Assembly: GCA_038253885.1 (NCBI GenBank)
Contig: JBBSGP010000004.1
Coordinates: 1-64,000 of the forward strand
Source of the DNA: JALZAQ01 sp038253885
GTDB lineage: Bacteria > Gemmatimonadota > Gemmatimonadetes > Gemmatimonadales > Gemmatimonadaceae
DNA: 64,000 nucleotides
Direction of reading: 5' to 3'
Shown here: positions 55,881 through 63,551 of the stretch, in pieces
Layout of the letters: each line of letters opens with the position of its first letter
Numbering within the stretch: the first letter of the stretch is position 1
Notes under the pieces: generated by a model
Seen by the model: only the letters and a program-made list of their open reading frames with translations
Databases searched by the model: none
What the model was told of the DNA's origin: nothing
Translations under genes and position numbers: made by a program

Positions 55881-57188
55881 TCATCCTCCCCGTCGGCCAA
55901 TCGACAGGTAGGTGAAGCCGTACTGTGCCATCCGCTCGGGCTCGTAGAGGTTCCGCCCATCGACGATCAGCGGGCGTGCCAGAGCCGCGAGCATCCGCTC
56001 GAAGTCGGGACGCCGGTACTCGTTCCAATCGGTGAGAATGGCGAGCGCCTGCGCTCCGGGGAGGGCGTCGTAGCTCAAGGCCGCGTACTCGATGCGATCG
56101 CCCAGTCGACGCCGCGCCTCCGCAATCGCGACCGGGTCATGGGCGATGACGTGGGCGCCCGCCTCCAGCAGCTTCTCGATGAGCGTCAGCGCTGGGGCCT
56201 CACGCATGTCGTCCGTTTGTGGCTTGAAAGCGAGCCCCCACACGGCGATGCGCGCTCCCGAAAGACTCTTCCCGAGCTGGTGGGAGATCTTCTCGAAGAT
56301 TCGCCCTTTCTGCCGCTCGTTCGCCGCCTCCACCGCCGACAGTACCGTGAGCTCGGCATGGCAGTCCCGGCCCGTCCGGACGAGCGCCTTGACGTCCTTG
56401 GGGAAGCATGAGCCGCCGTAGCCTGGACCGGGGAAGAGAAAGGCCGGACCGATGCGCGAATCGCTTCCGATTCCTCGCCGCACGAGGTCCACATCGGCCC
56501 CGACCCGCTCGCAGAGGTTCGCGATCTCGTTCATGAACGAGATGCGGGTGGCCAGCATGGCGTTGGCCGCGTACTTGGTCATCTCCGCGGAGGGGATATC
56601 CATGAAGATGATCGGTTTCCCGGTACGCACGAAGGGCGCGTACAGCTCCGCCATGACGGTGCGCGCGTAATCGGAGTCGACGCCCAGCACCACGCGGTCG
56701 GGCTTCATGAAGTCGTCGACGGCAGCTCCTTCCTTGAGGAACTCGGGATTGCTGCACATGTGGAACGACTGCGCGGCGGACCGACCGATCTCGGCGGCGA
56801 CTCTGCGCGCCGTCCCGACGGGGACCGTGGACTTGGTGACGACCACGGCCTCCCGTCGCAGATTCTCTCCGATCGTTCGCCCGACGTCGAGGACGTGTCG
56901 CAGATCAGCCGAGCCGTCCTCATCCGGGGGAGTACCGACGGCGATGAAGATGACTTCCGCCACCTGAACAGCGGCTGGCACATCGATCGTGAAATGGAGT
57001 CGCTGCTGGGCGACGTTGCGCTCGATGATCTCGTGGAGACCGGGCTCGTAGATGGGCATTACTCCCCGGCGCAGCCCATCCACGCGCGGCTCGTCGACAT
57101 CGGCACAAATGACGTCGTTGCCGGTCTCGGCGAGACAGGCGCCCACCACCAGCCCCACATAGCCCGCCCCGACGACCGTTATGTGCAT
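55881..57188 (-). CDS. ugd: UDP-glucose 6-dehydrogenase, 435 aa
   Basis: Oxidises UDP-glucose to UDP-glucuronate with two NAD+. N-terminal GAGYVGLVVGACLAETGNDV, the TKSTVPVGT segment, GAAVDDFMKPDRVVLG, and the catalytic cysteine in GPGYGGSCFPKD. VWGLAFKPQTDDMREAPAL begins the UDP-binding C-terminal domain. Full length, ATG at 57188. With uxs it supplies UDP-glucuronate and UDP-xylose for a polysaccharide or glycosylated product. Confidence 0.95.
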   Translation of the reverse strand: MHITVVGAGYVGLVVGACLAETGNDVICADVDEPRVDGLRRGVMPIYEPGLHEIIERNVAQQRLHFTIDVPAAVQVAEVIFIAVGTPPDEDGSADLRHVLDVGRTIGENLRREAVVVTKSTVPVGTARRVAAEIGRSAAQSFHMCSNPEFLKEGAAVDDFMKPDRVVLGVDSDYARTVMAELYAPFVRTGKPIIFMDIPSAEMTKYAANAMLATRISFMNEIANLCERVGADVDLVRRGIGSDSRIGPAFLFPGPGYGGSCFPKDVKALVRTGRDCHAELTVLSAVEAANERQKGRIFEKISHQLGKSLSGARIAVWGLAFKPQTDDMREAPALTLIEKLLEAGAHVIAHDPVAIAEARRRLGDRIEYAALSYDALPGAQALAILTDWNEYRRPDFERMLAALARPLIVDGRNLYEPERMAQYGFTYLSIGRRGG

Positions 57189-57296
57189 GATGGGAGACGC
57201 CCAGGGTGCCGTGTGTTTCGCATAGAGCCAGTGAAGTTATTCGGCGCTGGCGGTCGGGGCAACGGAAAAGGGGCTGCCGCGGAGAGCGGAAACGGG

Positions 57297-57330
57297 ACAC
57301 GCGAGGCGGAAGACATCCCGCCTCGCGTGT
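57297..57330 (-). terminator. Terminator hairpin after the PorV/OmpA gene
   Basis: Arms ACACGCGAGGCGG and CCGCCTCGCGTGT pair perfectly over 13 bp around an 8-nt loop, about 45 bp after the PorV/OmpA stop (57374) and upstream of ugd. A short T-containing tail (CCCGTTTCC) follows in the transcribed direction. It separates the exported-protein operon from ugd. Confidence 0.7.
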
Positions 57331-57373
57331 TCGGCCGTGCGCCCCATCCAGACCGCTCGGGCCGGAGTGGCTC

Positions 57374-58909
57374 CTAGTAGTGCTGCGTCGCGTCGATTGT
57401 GAAGACCACGCGCCGATTGCTCTCGGCGCCCGGCTGATCCTTCTGCGCGCCCGGGATGACCTGGCGGTTGATCTGCTTGCCGTACGACACGGTCCGTAGC
57501 TGACGCTCGGGGAGACCGAATTTCTCCACCATGACGCGCCTCACCGCATCGGCCCGCCGCAGCGAGAGCTTGGCGTTGTACTCCGGCGATCCAGCCGGAT
57601 CCGCGAATCCTTCGATCGTGACGAGAGCCGTCGGGTAGACGCGCTTGATCACGTCGGCGACCTGCGAGAGCACGGTGATGTCGCTGGCCCGCACTTCCGA
57701 CGAGTCGAAGCCGAAGTACACCGGCACGACGTACTTGGCAACGAGATCGCTCGACTGTTGGATCTCGACCTTCTGGTTGCGCAGACTGTCGAGGAGCGGT
57801 CGAATCCCGGCCAGCTGTTCGGCCATCGCGGACCGCACCGCGCGGTTGATCGCGGCGGTGTCGATCGGCTGGGTGACGACCACCGGGACGATCGGCGTAT
57901 TCGTGCGCTGCTCGCCCCAGAAATAGGTGAAGCTCACGTTGTGAGCGTCCCCCACCGGGTCGTTCTGGAAGAAACCGGCGCCGCCGTTCTTGTAATTGCG
58001 GAACGAGTACTCGAGCCGGAACTGGCCGACGTTGACGCCGGCGCCGAGCGCGAGCCCGCTCCGGTTGTCGTCGCCCGTCTCGTAGCCAATCCGGGCGATC
58101 GCGACACCATTCATCGTCGACTCGATGCCCAATCCCACCGTCGGCTCGTCACGGTCCAGGAAGTTGAGCTGGCCCACCGCCTTCGCATCGAAGATGATGG
58201 GCTGTCCGCGAAACAGCAGCGGCGTCTGCAGCAGGTTGCGCTGTCTCAGCAGGTCGAACGCTCCGCCGAAGTAGCCGATCAGAGGGGGTGCGAATCCCTG
58301 GAAGGATTCGTCGAAGTTGACCTTGGTGCCGATGTTCCGAACACCCCCGCCCAGCGTCAAGCGATCACCGACATCGAACTGCATGCCGGAGCTCACGCCG
58401 ACCGAACCCTGGGTCTGGGATCCGAGCGCTTCCTGAGAGAAGATCAGGGTGCCACCCCAGCGCCACCACCGAGCGAGCGAGATGGCCCCGCCGCCCTCGA
58501 GCGCCCATTGGTAAGCGCGCGCCGAGCCCGTGGGCTCGCCGGCCGTCCGACCGTCGATCTGGCCGGCGTTGAACACGCGCGCCGCGACGCCGAAGGTGGC
58601 GAGCTCGGTGGGAAAAGCCACCGCGGCGCCGACGAGTTGCGTTTGCGCGAAGCGCTGAGCCGCGTTGACCGTGAACGCGTTGGTCTTGAGGCCGGCCAGG
58701 CCGGCGGCGTTGTACCAGATGGTAGCCGGATCACGATCGATTCCGGCCATCGCCTGGCCGAGACCGACGGCCCGCGGCGAGATGGGGATACCGAGCATGG
58801 TTGCCGAGTGGACGCCGCCGTCCGCGTCGCCGCCGGCAAACTGCGCGGCGGCGATCGCCGGGGAGAGCGCGACGCACACCAGCGCGAGAATCTGCGAGTT
58901 TCTGTGCAT
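57374..58909 (-). CDS. PorV/PorQ-type outer-membrane barrel fused to an OmpA-like domain, 511 aa
   Basis: Signal peptide MHRNSQILALVCVALSPAIAAAQ, then a barrel of the PorV/PorQ (UPF0164-like) kind. Markers are PRAVGLGQAMAG, DPATIWYNAAGLAG and GLALGAGVNVGQFRLEYSF. A helical linker leads to an OmpA-like domain (PVYFGFDSSEVRASDITVLSQVADVI, ITIEGFADPAGSPEYN, LSLRRADAVRR). It would sit in the outer membrane and bind peptidoglycan. The ATG at 58909 has AGGAA seven bases upstream; a GTG at 58924 would overlap the upstream gene. PorV proteins carry substrates of type IX secretion in Bacteroidota; here that role is only suggested. Confidence 0.82.
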   Translation of the reverse strand: MHRNSQILALVCVALSPAIAAAQFAGGDADGGVHSATMLGIPISPRAVGLGQAMAGIDRDPATIWYNAAGLAGLKTNAFTVNAAQRFAQTQLVGAAVAFPTELATFGVAARVFNAGQIDGRTAGEPTGSARAYQWALEGGGAISLARWWRWGGTLIFSQEALGSQTQGSVGVSSGMQFDVGDRLTLGGGVRNIGTKVNFDESFQGFAPPLIGYFGGAFDLLRQRNLLQTPLLFRGQPIIFDAKAVGQLNFLDRDEPTVGLGIESTMNGVAIARIGYETGDDNRSGLALGAGVNVGQFRLEYSFRNYKNGGAGFFQNDPVGDAHNVSFTYFWGEQRTNTPIVPVVVTQPIDTAAINRAVRSAMAEQLAGIRPLLDSLRNQKVEIQQSSDLVAKYVVPVYFGFDSSEVRASDITVLSQVADVIKRVYPTALVTIEGFADPAGSPEYNAKLSLRRADAVRRVMVEKFGLPERQLRTVSYGKQINRQVIPGAQKDQPGAESNRRVVFTIDATQHY

Positions 58910-58920
58910 TGCGTCGTTCC

Positions 58921-60216
58921 TCACCGGATGACCATGAGCTTGTTACGGAGCTGACGGCGAGCGCCGTTTTGCGTCGCCTCGACGATCACGTAATACATGC
59001 CGCCCGCCACCGCTTCGCCGCGGCCGTTCAGGAGCGGCCAGGTGAAGCGCACGGCCTGATCGCCATTGGCGCCGGGCGCGACAGTTCCGGGCGGGTTCTG
59101 GGTGCCGCTGCCGCCGGCGAACACCGTCCCGGTCGTCCGGAAGGTGGTGATGCCCATCATGTCGAAGATGGCCATCTGCCAGGTCGTTCCGGGATCGGCG
59201 TTGAAGATGATGACGCCCAGGTCGCCAGCGCGCCCGATCACGGGATTATTCTCGAACACGATATCGCCTGGCGTCGTGACGATGACCGTCAACGGCACGC
59301 GGATGGAGACGACGTCGTTGGCCTGGATGATCAGATCCCCTCGGTACGCCCCGGCGAGGATGCCAGTCGGGATCCGAACGGTCACGGTCACGCGGTCCGA
59401 ATCGCCGATCACCACGCTCGTGACAGTAGCGGGGGTGAACGAAATCGCCTCACGCCGAATGCGCAGTCCGGTGCCCGACGTCGCCACGAGGTCGGTCGCG
59501 TCGATCCGGACGTTTGTCAGAGCGATGTTGCCGAGATTGGCGACGCGAAACACTCCGCTCACCGTCTGGCCGGGACGACCTCGGAGCACCACCGAGTCGG
59601 CGCGGGCCGCGGTGTCCGCCTGGACGAGCCCGATACCCGCCTGGCCGAGCACCTCGATCTCGACGATGAAGTCGTCCACGCGTGTCTTCCGGCCGTTGAT
59701 GCCGGTGCCCTGCAGCAGCACCGTATCGGCGACCGCGATTCGCCCGCGATAGATCCCGGCCGGGGTGCCATTGGGAATGTTCACATACATCGGAACGGCC
59801 CGCGAGAAACCGTTCTTGAGCGGGTTGAGAAAATCCGCGATGACGAGATTCGTCCGCAGGATGACCAGCGCTGGATTGGACACGTTCACGAAATCCGCCG
59901 TGTCACGGATCACGAGGTTGTTGAAATCCACCCCGACCGTGTATCCGTCCTTGTCGATGTCCTGATCCGAATTGGCGCCATTCACCAGGACGAAGGTGCC
60001 GCGCACCGTTCCGAAGCCCGATCGCCCGACCAGGTGCATCACATTGCCGTTCAGGTTGCCGCAAAAATCGCAGATGTCGAAATCCCCGCCGGGAACAGTC
60101 TGGGCGCGGACTGGCAGAGCCAGAGCCGCCAGGCCCGAGATCAGGGCGAGGAGAGAGAATCCGCGCCGGACGGCTCGAGCCCGTCGTTCGGCGCTTCGAG
60201 AGATTGTGCTCGTCAT
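58921..60216 (-). CDS. Secreted beta-rich protein with sorting-domain-like C-terminus, 431 aa
   Basis: Signal peptide with core GFSLLALISGLAALALPVRAQ, then beta-sandwich repeats of the kind found in adhesins (for example VSGVFRVANLGNIALTNVRIDATDL). The final 80 residues resemble a FlgD-Ig/T9SS-type C-terminal domain (FTWPLLNGRGEAVAGGMYYVIVEAT, ending RRQLRNKLMVIR). It lies directly upstream of the PorV/OmpA gene with a near overlap, so the two are co-transcribed. ATG at 60216 follows TAAGGA. Two cysteines (DFDICDFCG) lie just after the signal. Specific function unknown. Confidence 0.75.
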   Translation of the reverse strand: MTSTISRSAERRARAVRRGFSLLALISGLAALALPVRAQTVPGGDFDICDFCGNLNGNVMHLVGRSGFGTVRGTFVLVNGANSDQDIDKDGYTVGVDFNNLVIRDTADFVNVSNPALVILRTNLVIADFLNPLKNGFSRAVPMYVNIPNGTPAGIYRGRIAVADTVLLQGTGINGRKTRVDDFIVEIEVLGQAGIGLVQADTAARADSVVLRGRPGQTVSGVFRVANLGNIALTNVRIDATDLVATSGTGLRIRREAISFTPATVTSVVIGDSDRVTVTVRIPTGILAGAYRGDLIIQANDVVSIRVPLTVIVTTPGDIVFENNPVIGRAGDLGVIIFNADPGTTWQMAIFDMMGITTFRTTGTVFAGGSGTQNPPGTVAPGANGDQAVRFTWPLLNGRGEAVAGGMYYVIVEATQNGARRQLRNKLMVIR

Positions 60217-60227
60217 GGATACGGTCC

Positions 60228-61739
60228 TTAGGGCCGCGAGAAAGAGCACGCACCGCCGACCACGGTCGGATTACCGCGACGGGCTGCGAGGAAGCCTGAT
60301 GTTCCGCTCACCGCGGAGAACTCCGTGGACAGGGCCTGAACGTCGTTGAGTGAGGCGAAGTCCAGTCCGTTGTTCGATGCGCCCTGGACGGCTTGCCGCT
60401 GCCAGGTGAGGCCGCCATCGCGGGAGATGAGGATCACCCCGTTGACGACGTTGGACTGACCGGTCCGGCGGCGCGTTGACCGCCCGATGATGAACCCGAG
60501 CTGTCCCCCGGGGGCGAACGATGCCCGCTTGAAGGAGAAGGTCGTCGTCGTGTTCGTCGTGGGGTCGTTCACGGCCTGCGGAATTCCCTGGGCGGCACCC
60601 AGCTTGGTGACCGCGCCGGTGGCGGTGTTCACCCGCAGCACGACCGACGAATCGCCGAGCAGCAGGCCGTCGGTGGCGTTGATGAAGCCGGACCCGAGCA
60701 ACGAGAAGACTCCGCTCGGAAGGACTAGCTGGGTGAAGGTGCGACCGCCATCGATGGAGCGATAGCCGAATCCCTGGCCGGCCACCGAGCCCGTGCCGAA
60801 GACCGCGACCAGAGCATTCGTGGCACCCGGCGAGAGGCTCGCATCGACGGGAATGAAATCCGGATTGGTGGGGATTCCCGTCGCCTTGGTGAGCACTTTC
60901 GTGACGAGGTCGTACCGGTAGACGGCGGACGAGCCGAACTGTCCCGCCATGAGCAGCACGCCGCCATTGGAGGCCGTGCGCGCGAAGCTCAGGGCCGACA
61001 TGAACTCCGGCGTGGTGAGCACCGTGTCGAAGGTGAGGCCGCCGTTGATGCTCCGGAAGAGCGCGTTCCGAACGACTCCGCCGGCGAGGAACGCTCCCAC
61101 CATGTAGAGCGAATCGACCGACGCGGCCCGGAGCGACTGGGTGGATGCGATATCGACGTTCTTGAATCGCGCCTGGAAGTTGATGCCGCCGTTGGTCGTC
61201 CGATACACTCCGCCGCCCGACGTCACGATGTAGCCGATGGTCGAGTTGGGGAAGCTGACCGCTGTCACGTTGTCGTTGGTCGGCGAATCCAGCAGTGCCC
61301 AGCTGATGTCGCTCACCGGCGGGCGCTCGGTGGTTCGGGTGAAACTGACCGGCTCCGCGAGCGCGATCCCATTCGTCCCCAGAATGTTCTGCACCCGCAC
61401 GTTGATGCGCGTCAGGAACGCGAACGACTGTGACGGGGAGAAGATGAGGGTGTCGCCCGAGAGCCGCAGCGACCCGGGGATGCGCAGTCCGGTACAGGAG
61501 TCCGTGACGACGAAGTTCGCCGGGTCGAGCGCGGTCTGCGGTGACACGGGTTGATCGAAGACGACGGTGATTGCGCCTTGCCGCGCGATGGTGTCCGGCG
61601 TCATGATCGTCAGAACCGGCGGCCGGATCACCGGGCCGCTCGGATCGCGGTCGCAGCCGACCGCCAGCCACGCGAACAGCGCGGCGCAGACAACGCGAGC
61701 GCCGACGCCAATAGGTTTCCCTGCCACGTCGAACCTCAT
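60228..61739 (-). CDS. Lipoprotein with Ig-like domain and BNR/Ycf48-like repeats, 503 aa
   Basis: ATG at 61739 gives a lipoprotein signal ending LAVGC. An Ig-like domain (DPANFVVTDSCTGLRIPGSLRLSGDTLIFSP) is followed by propeller repeats with Ycf48/BNR motifs: VYRTTNGGINFQARF, LFRSINGGLTFDTV, GYRSIDGGRTFTQLV and ILISRDGGLTWQRQA. Likely an outer-membrane surface or periplasmic protein. It begins 90 bp after the RiPP-like precursor stop and could be co-transcribed with that cluster, but there is no functional evidence linking them. It ends 12 bp before the secreted protein start. Confidence 0.8.
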   Translation of the reverse strand: MRFDVAGKPIGVGARVVCAALFAWLAVGCDRDPSGPVIRPPVLTIMTPDTIARQGAITVVFDQPVSPQTALDPANFVVTDSCTGLRIPGSLRLSGDTLIFSPSQSFAFLTRINVRVQNILGTNGIALAEPVSFTRTTERPPVSDISWALLDSPTNDNVTAVSFPNSTIGYIVTSGGGVYRTTNGGINFQARFKNVDIASTQSLRAASVDSLYMVGAFLAGGVVRNALFRSINGGLTFDTVLTTPEFMSALSFARTASNGGVLLMAGQFGSSAVYRYDLVTKVLTKATGIPTNPDFIPVDASLSPGATNALVAVFGTGSVAGQGFGYRSIDGGRTFTQLVLPSGVFSLLGSGFINATDGLLLGDSSVVLRVNTATGAVTKLGAAQGIPQAVNDPTTNTTTTFSFKRASFAPGGQLGFIIGRSTRRRTGQSNVVNGVILISRDGGLTWQRQAVQGASNNGLDFASLNDVQALSTEFSAVSGTSGFLAARRGNPTVVGGACSFSRP

Positions 61740-61828
61740 CAGTGGAGTGAGTCGGGTGAGCCCGCGCGCGCGGCGCGTCCTCGGCCCGGAAGCCAGTGCG
61801 GAACGAATGTGCACAAACACGCGTGTGA

Positions 61829-61996
61829 TCAGCTGCCGAGTCCGGAGCACTGGGGCACGAAGTCCGAGCACGGATCTCCCCCAGCGCCACTGCCTGTCTG
61901 GGACTTGCAGCCCCCACTAGTCGTCACGTTTACGTCGACGGTGTACTCGAGCCGAGTCACGAGGGGCTTCACATATTCCTGCTTTTGCTGATGCAT
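61829..61996 (-). CDS. Candidate RiPP precursor peptide, 55 aa
   Basis: Small ORF with a strong ribosome-binding site (AGGAG seven bases before ATG 61996). It is 23 bp after the radical SAM stop, in the same direction. The N-terminal half (MHQQKQEYVKPLVTRLEYTV) resembles a leader: Y8-x-x-P11-L12 matches the general YxxP(x)L type recognised by PqqD-like domains. A Gly-Gly at 28-29 precedes Cys30; the last 26 residues carry Cys30, Cys43 and Cys50, are rich in Gly, Ser and Gln, and end in Ser55. It has no signal peptide or fold I know. The function as precursor is inferred from the neighbours and composition. Confidence 0.75.
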   Translation of the reverse strand: MHQQKQEYVKPLVTRLEYTVDVNVTTSGGCKSQTGSGAGGDPCSDFVPQCSGLGS

Positions 61997-62019
61997 CGTC
62001 GCTCTCCTGTAAGCTGTAA

Positions 62020-63177
62020 TCACCCGAATGACAGAATGGGGAGCGCGCGCGCTGCACTCGCGCGCGCCGTCGGAATCCCCGCCGGGATGCCCTCGGTCAC
62101 GGTTCTCGGAATACCAGTTGGATGGAGACCGAGCTTGAACGCCTTCAGATGGGTCATGGCGCAGTACTGCTGAACATAACCGATTGGAGAGCCCGTCACC
62201 TGCTCGACGACGGCCGGACAGGAATAGCACATCGGCCGGAGCGAGCATCCGTTGCACGGATGATGGTCCGGCAACCGACGCTCCACCTTGGCGGCCATCG
62301 CCTCCCATACTGCCTCGAACGACTCCTCGAGCAGGTTTCCCACCGTCTGCCTCGACGTGACGCAGGTCGAGACCCCGCCGTGGACGTTGACAGAGATATT
62401 CGTCATCCCGCCACCACAATGATACAGCCGACCGGGATCGCCCGCCTTGGGACGCTCGAGTAGGCGCCGCGCGTTCGAGAAGCCGGGATCCATCTCCTCC
62501 TCGAGCGCCACGACTCGCCGCGGCGCGAGCTGCAGCGCCAGCGGCGCGTCGCTGCCCTTCTCCTCCGGCGAGATCACAGTGTCGAACCGGAAGGAGGAGC
62601 CGTGCGCCGCCGCAAAATCACGCATTGCCGGAATCTCATCCACCGTCAGCGTCATCGCCGGGCATTTGAGCTCGAACTTCACACCCCGCTCGCGAAGCAG
62701 TCCCAGTGCTCGGACCACGCGACCAAACGCGTTGGGAATGCCGGTGACGGTGCGATAGCGCTCCTCGCTCAACCCGTACAGGCTGATCGACACCATCTCC
62801 GGTGGCCACTCCGCCAGAAAATCGGCCCACCGCTCGCCGATGAGGTAGCCGTTGGTGTTGACGTTGGGCAGGAGCCCGCGACGCTTCGCCGCCAGGTAGA
62901 TCTCGGCAAATTGCCGGTGGGTGAACACCTCCCCGCCGGTGAGCAGCAGCGACAGCGTTCCCGCGGCGGCGAGCCGGGTGAAGATCAGCTCCGCCTGCTC
63001 CAACGACATCACGTCTTCGCGGGCGGCGTTCGGCGCGATGTAGCAGTGCTGGCAGGAGAAATTGCAGGTCGCGATGATCTCGACGACGGCGGATATCGGA
63101 ATCCGCCGGGGACGCGAGTACGCTGTGATCCGCCCGCGCAGCGCGGACACGGGCTCGGAGCGAACCGCAACCGTCAC
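62020..63177 (-). CDS. Radical SAM/SPASM peptide-modifying enzyme, 385 aa
   Basis: Cluster motif CNFSCQHC about 40 residues from the start, then LLLTGGEVFTHRQF. The C-terminal SPASM domain has the expected cysteine pattern: an initial Cys in YHCGGG, one in GGVSTCV, then CNGC, MCYSC and YCAM, for two further iron-sulfur clusters. Such enzymes (PqqE, sactisynthases, ranthipeptide and other RiPP maturases) form thioether or carbon-carbon crosslinks. GTG at 63177 overlaps the PqqD stop (GTGA). The precursor starts 23 bp after its stop. The crosslink type cannot be predicted. Confidence 0.92.
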   Translation of the reverse strand: MTVAVRSEPVSALRGRITAYSRPRRIPISAVVEIIATCNFSCQHCYIAPNAAREDVMSLEQAELIFTRLAAAGTLSLLLTGGEVFTHRQFAEIYLAAKRRGLLPNVNTNGYLIGERWADFLAEWPPEMVSISLYGLSEERYRTVTGIPNAFGRVVRALGLLRERGVKFELKCPAMTLTVDEIPAMRDFAAAHGSSFRFDTVISPEEKGSDAPLALQLAPRRVVALEEEMDPGFSNARRLLERPKAGDPGRLYHCGGGMTNISVNVHGGVSTCVTSRQTVGNLLEESFEAVWEAMAAKVERRLPDHHPCNGCSLRPMCYSCPAVVEQVTGSPIGYVQQYCAMTHLKAFKLGLHPTGIPRTVTEGIPAGIPTARASAARALPILSFG

Positions 63178-63491
63178 GATGTGATCTCTCGGCTCTGGAT
63201 GGCGTCGATGCTCGCGAGCTGGGTCAGAAACTCGTCGACATCCGCTTCGGCGACTTCGGGCGACACGTCGAACCTTTCCACCAACGCCCCGGTGAGCTCG
63301 GACGTCGGTGTCCATTCCCCGAGTCTCTCCCAGAGCACCGCCGCGGTGGCCGTCAATTGCAGAAGGGGCGCGACACGATCGCGTCGCAGCGCGATGAGCA
63401 GGTGCTCCTCGCCGACGTGGCGATATACGTACGCATCCGAACGTATGTGCTCACGCCGCATCGCTCGTTCGGTGTGCGCTGATACGATCAT
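63174..63491 (-). CDS. PqqD-family RiPP recognition protein, 105 aa
   Basis: Small winged-helix RRE protein that presents a leader peptide to a radical SAM enzyme. Visible core: HLLIALRRDRVAPLLQLTATAAVLWERLGEW, then ELTGALVERFDVSPEVAEADVDEFLTQL, the PqqD pattern. ATG at 63491 is adopted, with GGAG very close; ATG at 63461 or the GTG at 63545 are alternatives. Overlaps the radical SAM gene by GTGA and follows the HPr-kinase-like gene. Confidence 0.85.
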   Translation of the reverse strand: MIVSAHTERAMRREHIRSDAYVYRHVGEEHLLIALRRDRVAPLLQLTATAAVLWERLGEWTPTSELTGALVERFDVSPEVAEADVDEFLTQLASIDAIQSREITS

Positions 63492-63551
63492 TCTCCACGT
63501 GTGACAAGGTCTCGTCCGATCCGGCCATTCGCTCCCGACCGCCACTGTCGC

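Noticed and set aside
61817..61826. ACACGCGTGT palindrome just after the precursor stop, as a terminator
   Set aside because: Only 10 bp self-complementary, no loop and only a short T stretch; not enough to end the cluster's transcript.
61829..62419. Longer 196-residue reading of the precursor frame starting at 62419
   Set aside because: The first 141 codons overlap the radical SAM gene and are not protein-like; the ATG at 61996 has the ribosome-binding site.
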